From assembly GCA_900768735.1 (NCBI GenBank), contig CAAGDZ010000495.1, positions 1 through 15,534 of the forward strand: a stretch of 15,534 nucleotides of DNA, read 5' to 3'. Both the position numbers and the translations under genes were made by a program. Below are positions 5,273 through 12,852 of this stretch, piece after piece (position 1 is the first letter of the stretch; every line of letters starts with the position of its first letter). The notes beneath the pieces were generated by a model. It saw only the letters and a list, made by a program, of their open reading frames with translations. It was not told the origin of the DNA and ran no database searches. The DNA is from Oscillospiraceae bacterium. Lineage in GTDB: Bacteria; Bacillota; Clostridia; Oscillospirales; Ruminococcaceae.

Positions 5273-6019
5273 ATGCAGGACTTTTTTCATGCTGATACAA
5301 CAAAATACAAGCGCTTTGCGCGGCGTTTTTCGATAGCTCTGGGCATATTCTTGTCCCTGCCTGTCGTGCTTTGCTTTCTGTCGCTGATGCTCGGCTTCAG
5401 ACAGCTTTCCGAGCCGGGCTTTGTCACGGTGCGGCTTGCGGTGGCGGCGGGGTGCGCCGCGCTCTGGCTGCTGCTGTCATTTGCCGTATACATAGCAGCC
5501 GAGCTTAAAATCAGGCGCAACTCGCGCTATACATATCTTGAAATACAGCCGTGCGCCGCAGTGTTCAGCAGATACGGCGGCAGCTGGCGTGTGCTGGGCG
5601 ACACCACGCTCAGCCGTACGCTCTATGTGATACCATTTGACGGCACCGAGATAAAGTACGATAAGGGCGCTATAACTTTCAGCGGCAGAATACGCCGCTA
5701 TGACGGCGACAGCGAGCGGCTAGGCTATCATGTAAAGCACGGGGTCATGAAATTCGACAACTGGTGGCTTGAAGAAAACGGCTATACCGAGCTGAAAAGC
5801 TTTTCTCTGCCGCCCTTATTTTCAAAGCCGGGATTTATTTTCAGATGCTGTAAGCTGGCGCAGAACCGCTGTTTGCGCATGAGGGCGCGCAAGGACGCCG
5901 AGAAAACCGCACAGGCGAGGAAAAACCGACCTCTGCCTCCGCTTGTCAGACGCTCTCTGCCCGCTTCGCGCAGGAAGCGCGTATATACCGAAATACCTAC
6001 CTTTAACCGTAACTGGTAG
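5273..6019 (+). CDS. Unrecognised two-TM membrane protein with basic tail (248 aa)
   Basis: I do not recognise the family. Two hydrophobic helices (about 19-41 and 51-76) form an N-terminal hairpin. Residues 80-190 look beta-rich and soluble, with alternating hydrophobic strands (YTYLEIQP, RTLYVIPFDG, EIKYDKGAITFSG). The arrangement resembles small bacterial membrane proteins with a PH-like (bPH/YcxB-type) domain, a weak guess. The last 60 residues are strongly basic (Arg/Lys-rich, with RRSLPASRRKR). Start choice: GGGAG lies 7 nt before ATG 5273; a TTG at 5255 in the same frame has no site. It is single, has its own strong promoter, and no convincing terminator follows. It sits between the c-di-GMP genes and the flagellar operon, but nothing in the sequence ties it to motility. 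Confidence 0.75.
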   Translation: MQDFFHADTTKYKRFARRFSIALGIFLSLPVVLCFLSLMLGFRQLSEPGFVTVRLAVAAGCAALWLLLSFAVYIAAELKIRRNSRYTYLEIQPCAAVFSRYGGSWRVLGDTTLSRTLYVIPFDGTEIKYDKGAITFSGRIRRYDGDSERLGYHVKHGVMKFDNWWLEENGYTELKSFSLPPLFSKPGFIFRCCKLAQNRCLRMRARKDAEKTAQARKNRPLPPLVRRSLPASRRKRVYTEIPTFNRNW

Positions 6020-6040
6020 CGTTTTCGGGTTTGAGTGATT

Positions 6041-6072
6041 GTGCAATTTAACGAAATTCCGTTGAATTATAC
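6041..6072 (+). repeat. Motif pair shared with the fliK leader, copy 1
   Basis: GTGCAATTT (6041-6049) and, 4 nt later, a 19-nt block (6054-6072, AAATTCCGTTGAATTATAC) recur at 13363-13371 and 13399-13416; the block differs only by one extra G. Here the pair lies about 70-100 nt upstream of flgB promoter P1. Possible shared regulator site or remnant of duplication. Confidence 0.5.
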
Positions 6073-6143
6073 AAAAATATCCCCCATTTATTCATCAACA
6101 CATACAAAATAGAGCCTTTTTTGCCGTTTTTTTGTGCTGATAC

Positions 6144-6172
6144 TTGAAAAAAACTGATAAATACTGTATAAT
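6144..6172 (+). promoter_or_regulatory. Distal flagellar operon promoter P1
   Basis: TTGAAA (6144-6149) and TATAAT (6167-6172) are 17 nt apart. The start would be near 6179, giving a leader of about 145 nt ahead of flgB. The region 6020-6324 contains no gene; it holds this promoter, P2 and the shared motif at 6041-6072. Confidence 0.78.
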
Positions 6173-6267
6173 ATAGAATTGAATAGCTGGCTCTATGCTT
6201 GCTTTTTTGTCAAAATAAGACGAAAAACAGTAGGAAATTGCAAAACTATTCGTTGATTTTCAACATA

Positions 6268-6296
6268 TTGTAACATTGTTACACTAAACCTACAAT
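6268..6296 (+). promoter_or_regulatory. Proximal flagellar promoter P2 with overlapping operator-like repeat
   Basis: TTGTAA (6268-6273) and TACAAT (6291-6296) are 17 nt apart; the start would be near 6303, about 20 nt before the flgB TTG. A perfect inverted repeat TGTAAC-ATT-GTTACA (6269-6283) covers the -35 box and half the spacer, where a bound repressor would block polymerase. No SigD-type site (TAAA-N15-GCCGATAT) was found ahead of flgB. Confidence 0.6.
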
Positions 6297-6324
6297 ATAT
6301 CGGACTATGGACGGAGGGAGAAAA

Positions 6325-6711
6325 TTGGCTCTTTTTAACACCAACTCTTTCAGAATAACCGAGCAGGGGTTATCCGTGCTGTGGCAGAAGCAGCAGGTAA
6401 TAGCTCAGAATATAGCAAATCAGGATACGCCGGATTATAACTGCAAGTATCTTGATTTTTACGCGGTGCTTAAAGACAAGCTTGAAAACAGCAGCGTAAT
6501 CGGCGGCAAGGCGCCCGCAGGTCAGAAGCAGCTCGAGCTTGTTACAAGAGTTTATGAGGACACCGCCACCAACACCCAGCCAGACGGCAACAATGTCGAT
6601 GTTGACTCTCAGTCAACCGAGCTTGCCAAGGTACAGATTCAGTATCAGGCGCTCAAAAACCAGATGAACGGCGAGTTTACCCGCCTTCGTTCTGCGATGA
6701 AGACCACTTGA
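6325..6711 (+). CDS. flgB: Flagellar basal-body rod protein FlgB (128 aa)
   Basis: FlgB is a proximal rod subunit, exported through the flagellar type III apparatus. The N-terminus has the rod-protein motif VIAQNIANQDTPDYNCKYLDF-like block (residues about 24-44), and the C-terminal half carries the heptad-like segment TELAKVQIQYQALKNQM typical of rod/hook proteins. One small oddity: the common ANxxTPGY motif reads TPDY. Start choice: GGAGG lies 7 nt before TTG 6325, which gives a start (MALFNTNSFRITEQGL) aligned with other FlgB; the in-frame ATG at 6307 would place that ribosome site inside the gene. First gene of the flagellar operon behind P1 and P2. Confidence 0.93.
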   Translation: MALFNTNSFRITEQGLSVLWQKQQVIAQNIANQDTPDYNCKYLDFYAVLKDKLENSSVIGGKAPAGQKQLELVTRVYEDTATNTQPDGNNVDVDSQSTELAKVQIQYQALKNQMNGEFTRLRSAMKTT

Positions 6712-6788
6712 TTTTTATCCCGCATAACGCGCGGTAAAATATCAGCTATACGGATATAATTCAAAGGAAAAGGATTTCTCGGCACTTT

Positions 6789-6803
6789 GCGGCAGACTGC
6801 CGC
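6789..6803 (+). other. Perfect hairpin in the flgB-flgC gap
   Basis: GCGGCA-GAC-TGCCGC forms a six-base-pair stem with a 3-nt loop, not followed by a T run, so it is not a terminator. It sits in an unusually long 141-nt gap with no open frame, and could affect mRNA stability or processing between flgB and flgC. Confidence 0.5.
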
Positions 6804-6852
6804 ACTTGCCCGAAGGCGGTTTACACCCTAAGGGCAGAAACGGAGTTTTAAA

Positions 6853-7335
6853 ATGGCATTTTTAAGCTCGCTTAATATAGCGGCATCCGGAATGGCAGCG
6901 GAAAGACTGCGTCTGGATGTAATATCTCAGAATGTTGCCAACGCGAAAACGACCCGCACGGAGGACGGTACGCCGTACCGGCGTCAGGTTGTTTTGTTCC
7001 GCGAGAACAAGGGCTTTGACTCGGTTCTTGAGGAGACAATAGCAAAGCGTAAGCAGCAGATAGAAACAGGCGTTGTAAACGGACCTTTAAACGCGGCTAA
7101 AAACAAGGGTGTGCTGGTCACCGAGATTGTGGAGGACGAAACGCCCCTCACTCCTGTGTACGACCCGACTCACCCCGACGCAGACGAGGACGGATATTAT
7201 TATCTGCCTAACGTTGATGTGGCTGAGGAGGAAATGGACGCGCTTGCGGCGACCCGCTCGTACGAGGCTAACCTTGCGGTGCTTAACGCCGTAAAGTCGA
7301 TGGCACAGACTGCTCTCAGCATAGGTCAGCAGTAA
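6853..7335 (+). CDS. flgC: Flagellar basal-body rod protein FlgC (160 aa)
   Basis: FlgC is a proximal rod subunit that stacks on FliE/FlgB. The N-terminal signature is clear (LSSLNIAASGMAAERLRLDV, then ISQNVANAKT at residues 25-34), as is the C-terminal rod domain (PNVDVAEEEMDALAATRSYEANLAVLNAVK). It is slightly longer than the common 130-150 aa; the extra lies in the middle, around VYDPTHPDADEDGYYYLPNVD, which is acidic and tyrosine-rich. GGAG is 7 nt before the ATG. Cotranscribed with flgB despite the 141-nt gap. Confidence 0.95.
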   Translation: MAFLSSLNIAASGMAAERLRLDVISQNVANAKTTRTEDGTPYRRQVVLFRENKGFDSVLEETIAKRKQQIETGVVNGPLNAAKNKGVLVTEIVEDETPLTPVYDPTHPDADEDGYYYLPNVDVAEEEMDALAATRSYEANLAVLNAVKSMAQTALSIGQQ

Positions 7336-7368
7336 TGCAGAGCTTTATTTTTGAAAAGGATGATTGAT

Positions 7369-7680
7369 ATGTTTATAGTACCGCTTACAAGCAATATAAC
7401 CCCTATGGAAAGGACGCTCGGGGCAGACGCGGTAAAGAGCGCCGAAAACGAGGAGGGTCATGCCACCTTTCTTGATGTGTTCAAATCGCTCATTGATAAT
7501 GTAAAGGAAGCCGAGGCACAGGTACAGCAGGATTCGATTGACCTTATGCTCGGCGATGTTGACGACCTTGCACAAATTCAGGTAAATCTCGAAAAGGCGG
7601 CTACCGCGGTGGATTTACTGGTAACGGTAAAAAACAAGGCGGTTGACGCATACAACGAAATCATGCGCATGACTGTTTAA
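7369..7680 (+). CDS. fliE: MS-ring/rod junction protein FliE (103 aa)
   Basis: FliE joins the MS ring (FliF) to the rod and is the first exported rod part. The conserved C-terminal half is present (FLDVFKSLIDNVKEAEAQVQQDS, then QVNLEKAATAVDLLVTVKNKAVDAYNEIMRM), as is the usual length of about 100 aa. Start choice: AAGGA lies 8 nt before ATG 7369; the frame can be extended to a TTG at 7351, but that would contain the ribosome site. Its stop TAA overlaps an ATG (TAATG at 7678-7682) that opens the small frame filling the gap to fliF. Confidence 0.92.
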   Translation: MFIVPLTSNITPMERTLGADAVKSAENEEGHATFLDVFKSLIDNVKEAEAQVQQDSIDLMLGDVDDLAQIQVNLEKAATAVDLLVTVKNKAVDAYNEIMRMTV

Positions 7681-7826
7681 TGCTGATAACCGAAAATACG
7701 GACAGCTTTGCAAAATCCCGTACTGCGCTTTGTCAGGGCGACGGGCAAGGTATTGCCGCAAAGCCTGTCTGCATTTCAGCCGATTATCGGTATAATCTGT
7801 GCAACAGGAAGGATATACATAAATGA
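7680..7826 (+). CDS. Possible small ORF coupled between fliE and fliF (48 aa)
   Basis: An ATG overlapping the fliE stop (TAATG) opens a 48-codon frame. It runs through the entire gap and ends in TGA overlapping the fliF start (ATGA). Such double overlap suggests translational coupling, though there is no Shine-Dalgarno of its own. The product (starting MLITENTDSFAKSR) has three cysteines, no membrane segment and no family I recognise. An open frame of this length can occur by chance, and the frame also contains the fliF ribosome site near its end. I rate it a candidate only. Confidence 0.3.
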   Translation: MLITENTDSFAKSRTALCQGDGQGIAAKPVCISADYRYNLCNRKDIHK

Positions 7827-9442
7827 AGGATAAACTTTCCGCTTTCTGGAATGGTTTTAAGGATAAATGGAAGTCGCTTGCCCGAAATCTTAAAATATTT
7901 ATAATAACCGCGCTTTCGGTTGTCGTTATAGCGGCGATAGTAATCACGATTATTCTCAATCAGAGAAGCTACACCGCCATATACACGGGACTTGGCACCG
8001 AGGAGGCAGGACAGGTCGTTTCCGCAATAAACGAGCTTGGCATAACCGATGTGGTCATGGGCACGGACGGCAGTATTTCTGTACCCGCCGATGTAGCCGA
8101 CAACGTAAGAATGCAGCTGAGTATACAGGGTTATCCGAAGTCTACCTTTAATTTCGACGTCTGGAACAACGGCATAGGAATATGGGCGACCGACACAGAG
8201 AAAAAGGTGCTCCAGATTCAGCAGCTCCAGACTCATCTGATGAAGGCTATAAATACGATAAACGGCGTCGAAAACTCCTACGTTATCATCACGATGCCGA
8301 ACACCAGCAATTATGTCATTTCAAGCGATGACGATGAGCCGAGAGTCAGCGTAAAGCTGGATTTACGCAAGGGAGTAAGCCTTACCTCGGAGCAGATAGA
8401 GGGCATATATTCGCTGGTACTCAACTCTCTGCCCGGACTTGAAAGAGAATTTATTTCAATAGTAGGCACAGACGGCGAGCTGCTCACCGGAGAAAACGGC
8501 ACGGTTGAGGAGGACGCACTCTATCAGTCGCGGCTCAATTTCCAGTCGCAGACCCAAAAGCTGCTCGAAAGCCAGCTCGACTCCACTCTCAAAAAGCTCT
8601 ACAAGGATTATACAATAAATGTAAACGTTCTGCTCAACTTTGACAAGGAAAAATCCGAGCAGACGATATACACCCCGACAATAGCCGAGGACGGCACGCT
8701 CGGCGGCATGGTCGAAAGCTCGACAAAGACCGAGGGCTGGGGCGGTATAGGCTCGCTTTCCGGCGTTGTCGGAACGACGGGCAACAGCGATATTTCGCCG
8801 AACTACCCGACTATAGAGGGTGACGGCGACAACGAGTATTATTATCAGGACAGCATAACCGTAAACCGCCTTGTAAACACCGAGATAAAGCAGCTCGAAA
8901 AGAGCGGCTACTCGATAGAAAAAATCACCGCGGCGGTGACGGTTGACCAGGCGAATATGCTCGAGGCGGATAAAGAGCAGCTCAGAGAGGTTGTGGCTTT
9001 TGCAATCGGAGCCGATGTGCAGAATGTAACCGTTGCAAACTATCCGTTTGTAATCAACACAACGCCGAACGGCGGCGGACAGAGCATCATAGGCGGCTCT
9101 AATTCCGACTGGATTTACCTGCTTATCGTGTCTATGGGTCTGCTTGTGCTTATCCTGCTTATCATCGCTATACTTACAGGCAGCGCAAAGAAGAAAAAAC
9201 GCGCAAAGGCAAAGGCAAAGGCGGCAGCGGCAGCTGCTGCGGCTGCCGCGGCGGCTGCGCCCGAGCTCAGCTTTGAGCACGCGGTCGAAGAGCCGGAGCC
9301 GGAGTTCAATATCCAAAAGCTTGACGATGACAGCGTGGAGACAAAGGGCGTTATACTCCGCAGAGAAATCAAGGATTTCTCGCACAACAACCCAGATGTT
9401 GTCGCACAGCTTATCCGCACGCTTATGAGAGACGAGGATTAA
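7823..9442 (+). CDS. fliF: Flagellar MS-ring protein FliF (539 aa)
   Basis: FliF builds the MS ring in the cell membrane, the platform for motor and export gate. TM1 is at about 24-45, followed by ring-building motifs (YTAIYTGLGTEEAGQVVSAINELGI) and the secretin-like region (IQQLQTHLMKAINTINGVENSYVII). TM2 is at about 430-452. The conserved C-terminal FliG-binding segment is at 506-539 (ETKGVILRREIKDF...LIRTLMRDED). After TM2 comes KKKKRAKAKAK and then 13 alanines (467-479) written with mixed GCN codons, an unusual helical spacer. GGA lies about 10 nt before ATG 7823. Confidence 0.96.
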   Translation: MKDKLSAFWNGFKDKWKSLARNLKIFIITALSVVVIAAIVITIILNQRSYTAIYTGLGTEEAGQVVSAINELGITDVVMGTDGSISVPADVADNVRMQLSIQGYPKSTFNFDVWNNGIGIWATDTEKKVLQIQQLQTHLMKAINTINGVENSYVIITMPNTSNYVISSDDDEPRVSVKLDLRKGVSLTSEQIEGIYSLVLNSLPGLEREFISIVGTDGELLTGENGTVEEDALYQSRLNFQSQTQKLLESQLDSTLKKLYKDYTINVNVLLNFDKEKSEQTIYTPTIAEDGTLGGMVESSTKTEGWGGIGSLSGVVGTTGNSDISPNYPTIEGDGDNEYYYQDSITVNRLVNTEIKQLEKSGYSIEKITAAVTVDQANMLEADKEQLREVVAFAIGADVQNVTVANYPFVINTTPNGGGQSIIGGSNSDWIYLLIVSMGLLVLILLIIAILTGSAKKKKRAKAKAKAAAAAAAAAAAAAPELSFEHAVEEPEPEFNIQKLDDDSVETKGVILRREIKDFSHNNPDVVAQLIRTLMRDED

Positions 9443-9466
9443 CCGCTCTTTGATTGAGAGATACGC

Positions 9467-9484
9467 GGCAGAATACGCTCTGCC
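9467..9484 (+). other. Perfect hairpin in the fliF-fliG gap
   Basis: GGCAGA-N6-TCTGCC forms a six-base-pair stem upstream of the fliG ribosome site, without a T run. With the hairpin at 6789-6803 it is a second structured spacer between genes whose products are needed in different amounts. Confidence 0.45.
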
Positions 9485-9516
9485 CCACGCTCCTTGAATG
9501 GAAGGAATGGTAATAC

Positions 9517-10521
9517 ATGAATACGCTGACAAACGCCCAAAAGGCGGCGATAATAATTTCAGCGATAGGCTCGGAAAACGCCTCGGAGGTATTCAAGCAT
9601 TTTTCCGATGAAGAGGTCGAGGCTATCACCTACGAGGTAGCCAAGATGGACTATTATCCGATGGAGACCATCGACGAGGTATTAAACGAGTTTTACGAGC
9701 TTTGCCTTACGCAGAAGGTAATCGCGGAGGGCGGCGTCGAATATGCGAGAGACGTGCTTGAAAAGGCGTTCGGCGCACAGACGGCACAGGCGCTTTTCGA
9801 TAAAATTACAAAACAGCTTCAGACAAAGGCATTCGGCTTTGTCAGAAAGGCAGACTATAAAAACCTGCTGGCAATCGTGCAGAACGAGCACCCGCAGACT
9901 ATCGCACTCATACTTTCGTATGCAAGAAGCGACCAGGCGTCCGCGATACTCAGCGAGCTGCCGAAGAAGACGCGGATTGATGTAGTTGAGCGTATGGCAA
10001 AGATGGACAGGGCGTCACCCGACGTAATAAAGTCTATCGAAGCGACGCTTGAGCGCAAGTTTGCAAACCTTGTCACCATGGACAGCATGGAGGTCGGCGG
10101 CGTAAACTATGTAGCCGACGTACTGAACAACGTAGACAGAGCAACCGAAAAGTACATATTCGACGAGCTGAATCTGCGTGACCCCAAGCTCGCAGACGAA
10201 ATCCGCTCGAAGATGTTCGTTTTCGAGGATATTGTGTCGCTCGACTCGATGGCTATACAGGCATTTATCCCCGAGGTGGACTCAAAGGACCTTGCTATCG
10301 CAATCAAGGGCTCTACACCCGAGGTTGCCGAGTGCATCTACGCGAATATGTCAACCCGTATGCGCGAAAGCACACAGACCGATGTCGAGTATCTGCATAA
10401 TGTCCGTATGCGTGATGTAGAAGAGGCACAGCAGAGAATCGTATCCATTATCCGCAGACTTGAGGACGAGGGCACTCTCATAATCTCCAAGGGCGGCAAG
10501 GAAGATGAAATCATCGCATAA
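9517..10521 (+). CDS. fliG: Flagellar motor switch/rotor protein FliG (334 aa)
   Basis: FliG forms the upper C ring, binds FliF through its N-terminal domain, FliM through the middle, and meets stator MotA through charged residues of the C-terminal domain. Seen: N domain 1-95 (LTNAQKAAIIISAIG), middle domain with the EHPQTIALILS motif, and the MFVFEDI hinge/gimbal motif leading into the C-terminal torque domain. The length equals the family norm. AAGGA lies 10 nt before the ATG. It is the natural partner of the FliF C-terminus encoded just upstream. Confidence 0.97.
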   Translation: MNTLTNAQKAAIIISAIGSENASEVFKHFSDEEVEAITYEVAKMDYYPMETIDEVLNEFYELCLTQKVIAEGGVEYARDVLEKAFGAQTAQALFDKITKQLQTKAFGFVRKADYKNLLAIVQNEHPQTIALILSYARSDQASAILSELPKKTRIDVVERMAKMDRASPDVIKSIEATLERKFANLVTMDSMEVGGVNYVADVLNNVDRATEKYIFDELNLRDPKLADEIRSKMFVFEDIVSLDSMAIQAFIPEVDSKDLAIAIKGSTPEVAECIYANMSTRMRESTQTDVEYLHNVRMRDVEEAQQRIVSIIRRLEDEGTLIISKGGKEDEIIA

Positions 10522-10547
10522 TATTCCACGAAAGCGAGGTAGCCATA

Positions 10548-11495
10548 TTGGCAGGAATAGTCAAGGCCGCCGCGGTTCGTTCGCAGGGCGGCACGGGAGC
10601 TGTCGGCTCTGTCATAATAGATAACACCGTTACGGTAAAGACCGTCGCACAGCCGGTCTTGCAGGAGCCGGAAGAGGAGGGCACAGCCCCCGATACCGCG
10701 GCTGTGGCAGAAGCCGAAAAGGCACGCCGTGAAAGCATAAACGCCGAGACGGAGCGCATAAAGCAGTATTACAGAGAAGAGGGCGAAAAGGCGCTCGCCG
10801 AAGCAAAGCAGCGCGCCGAGCAGATCCTCTCCGACACCGAAAAGCAGGCGGCACAGTACGCCGAGGCGGCAAAGGCACAGGCGGAGGAGATATTCGCCAA
10901 GGCACAGCAGGACGGCTTTGAAAAAGGGCACGACGACGGCTATAAAAAAGGACTTATGAAGTGCAAGGATATGCTGCTTGAGCTGAAAAGCGCAAGCGAG
11001 CGTATCAATGCCGAAAAGGAAGAGCTTTTTGAAAGCTACGAAACCGAGATTTTCGACACGGTGATGGAGATAGTAAACCGCGTCACCTTAAACAGCCTCG
11101 GACAGAAGGACAAGACTGTGATAAAAAAGACGGTCAAGGAGGCGGGCAAGGCGTTCCGCAACAGCGATTATGTCAAGCTTACGCTGTCAAAGACCGACAT
11201 CAGCGAGGAAATGGCTGCAGATTCCGACTATTTCAAAAAGCTGTTTACAAATGTAAAGACCGTAGAGGTTGAGATATTAAAGGACGCGCCGAGCGGCACC
11301 GTTATACTGGATAACGGAAGCGAGACCATCGACGCGGGTATACAGACCCAGCTCAAAATGATAGAGGAGCTTGGCAAAGGAAAGTACCGCCGCGCACCGT
11401 CAAAAAGAGCTAAAAAGACCGCGGAAAAGCCGGACGGAGAAACCGCCGATGCTGAAACGGTCACCACGGAAAATGAACCTGCACCGCAGGAATAG
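10548..11495 (+). CDS. fliH: Flagellar export ATPase regulator FliH (315 aa)
   Basis: FliH dimerises, holds the ATPase FliI in check and links it to the C ring. Features: acidic, low-complexity N-terminus (30-60), a long coiled coil (about 52-120), an uninterrupted GxxxGxxxGxxxG run (Gly123, 127, 131, 135) typical of FliH, and a conserved C-terminal domain ending about residue 285 (SGTVILDNGSETIDAGIQTQL). Then comes a 30-residue Lys/Ala/Glu tail absent from many homologues. Start is TTG 10548, with GAGGT 7 nt upstream and no better ATG. It is 26 nt from fliG. Confidence 0.9.
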   Translation: MAGIVKAAAVRSQGGTGAVGSVIIDNTVTVKTVAQPVLQEPEEEGTAPDTAAVAEAEKARRESINAETERIKQYYREEGEKALAEAKQRAEQILSDTEKQAAQYAEAAKAQAEEIFAKAQQDGFEKGHDDGYKKGLMKCKDMLLELKSASERINAEKEELFESYETEIFDTVMEIVNRVTLNSLGQKDKTVIKKTVKEAGKAFRNSDYVKLTLSKTDISEEMAADSDYFKKLFTNVKTVEVEILKDAPSGTVILDNGSETIDAGIQTQLKMIEELGKGKYRRAPSKRAKKTAEKPDGETADAETVTTENEPAPQE

Positions 11496-11527
11496 AGTAA
11501 TTTGCGTTTAGGAAAGGACGCCGCTTG

Positions 11528-12832
11528 ATGGATTTATCCGGATTTTTGAATGAGCTTAGAAATACCGATATTTACAAGTATATGGGCAAGATTGAAAAAA
11601 TCGTCGGAATGACCATAGAGGCAAGCGGCCCTGTTTGCAATATCGGCGATGTCTGCCGTATCTACTCAAAGGATATGCTGACGCATATCTACGCCGAGGT
11701 AGTCGGCTTTAACGAGCACAGGGTGCTGCTAATGCCGTATACCGACATCGAGGGCATAGGCCCCGGCAGTATAGTAGACAACACGGGCGATAAACTCAGA
11801 GTAAAGACAGGCGACAAGCTTGTCGGAAGAATAATCGACGCGATAGGAAATCCGCTCGACGGAGGGCCGCCGGTAGAATATACCGACAGCGTGCCTATAG
11901 CCGGAGTACCCGTAAACCCGCTGACACGACCGAAGATAGCCGAGCCTATTGAGCTTGGAGTAAAGGCGATAGACGGTCTGCTCACGATGGGCAAGGGGCA
12001 GAGAATGGGCATATTCGCGGGCTCGGGCGTCGGAAAATCGACGCTCATGGGTATGATAGCGCGAAAGGTAAAGGCAGATTTAAACGTAATCGCACTTGTC
12101 GGCGAGCGTGGCAGAGAGGTAAGAGAGTTTATCGAAAACGACCTGAAGGAAGAGGGTATGGCACGCTCGGTAGTGGTAGTAGCCACCTCCGACCAGCCCG
12201 CCATGATGCGAAACAAGTGCCCGATGACGGCTACCGCGATAGCGGAGTATTTCTGCTCTCAGGGCAAGGACGTATTGCTTATGATGGACAACCTCACGCG
12301 TTTTGCAATGGCACAGCGCGAGGTCGGACTGTCGATAGGCGAGCCGCCGATAGCGAGAGGCTATACACCGTCTATCTATTCGGCGATGCCGAAGCTGCTC
12401 GAGCGCGCTGGCTGCTTTGAAAAGGGCAGTATCACCGGTATATACGCGGTGCTTGTAGAGGGCGACGATACCAACGAGCCTATATCCGATACCGTCCGCG
12501 GTATCATAGACGGTCATATAGTGCTGAGCCGTAAAATTGCGGCGCAGAACCACTATCCCGCGATAGATATACTGCCCAGCATATCAAGACTTATGACATC
12601 AATCACAGATGACGAGCACCAGAAGGCGGCGGGAAAGCTGAGAAATCTGCTTGCGCTGTACACAAGCAACGCCGACCTTATATCCATCGGCGCGTATAAA
12701 AAGGGCACGAACCCCGCTCTGGACGAGGCTATAAAGAAAATCGACAAAATAAACGGTTTTCTTACTCAGGGGCGGCTTGAGTCGTTTTCAATGGAGGAAA
12801 CAATCGCCATGCTGAAGGCGGCGGTTTCGTAA
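11528..12832 (+). CDS. fliI: Flagellar type III export ATPase FliI (434 aa)
   Basis: FliI is an F1-beta-like hexameric ATPase that helps unfold and deliver rod, hook and filament subunits. Walker A is AGSGVGKST (164-172), Walker B is in VLLMMDNLTRFAMAQREVGL, followed by the signature EPPIARGYTPSIYSAMPKLLERAG. The C-terminal helical domain (KLRNLLALYTSNADLISIGAYKKG) is intact and length is normal. Start choice: ATG 11528, 9 nt from AAAGGA; a TTG immediately before it at 11525 is also possible and adds one residue. Confidence 0.97.
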   Translation: MDLSGFLNELRNTDIYKYMGKIEKIVGMTIEASGPVCNIGDVCRIYSKDMLTHIYAEVVGFNEHRVLLMPYTDIEGIGPGSIVDNTGDKLRVKTGDKLVGRIIDAIGNPLDGGPPVEYTDSVPIAGVPVNPLTRPKIAEPIELGVKAIDGLLTMGKGQRMGIFAGSGVGKSTLMGMIARKVKADLNVIALVGERGREVREFIENDLKEEGMARSVVVVATSDQPAMMRNKCPMTATAIAEYFCSQGKDVLLMMDNLTRFAMAQREVGLSIGEPPIARGYTPSIYSAMPKLLERAGCFEKGSITGIYAVLVEGDDTNEPISDTVRGIIDGHIVLSRKIAAQNHYPAIDILPSISRLMTSITDDEHQKAAGKLRNLLALYTSNADLISIGAYKKGTNPALDEAIKKIDKINGFLTQGRLESFSMEETIAMLKAAVS

Positions 12833-12852
12833 CAATCGGTTGAAATAATCCT

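Noticed and set aside
6712..6852. Hidden gene in the flgB-flgC gap
   Set aside because: All forward frames are interrupted within about 10-30 codons and none has a ribosome site; only the hairpin is notable.
7720..7770. Inverted dispersed repeat shared by the fliE-fliF and flgB-flgC gaps (CTTTGCGGCA ... CTTGCCCG)
   Set aside because: Only two blocks of 8-10 bases match with different spacing and reverse orientation; chance is plausible in this base composition.
7759..7786. SigD/sigma-28 type promoter before fliF (CAAA-N16-GCCGATTA)
   Set aside because: Both boxes carry a mismatch, spacing is 16 rather than 15 nt, and it lies inside a middle-class operon; GCCGATTA is also part of the small palindrome CCGAT-T-ATCGG.
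8456..9532. Long open frame (358 codons) on the minus strand opposite fliF
   Set aside because: It is antisense to an unmistakable fliF, has arginine/leucine/cysteine-rich shadow composition, and no ribosome site or family motif. Codon bias of fliF explains it.
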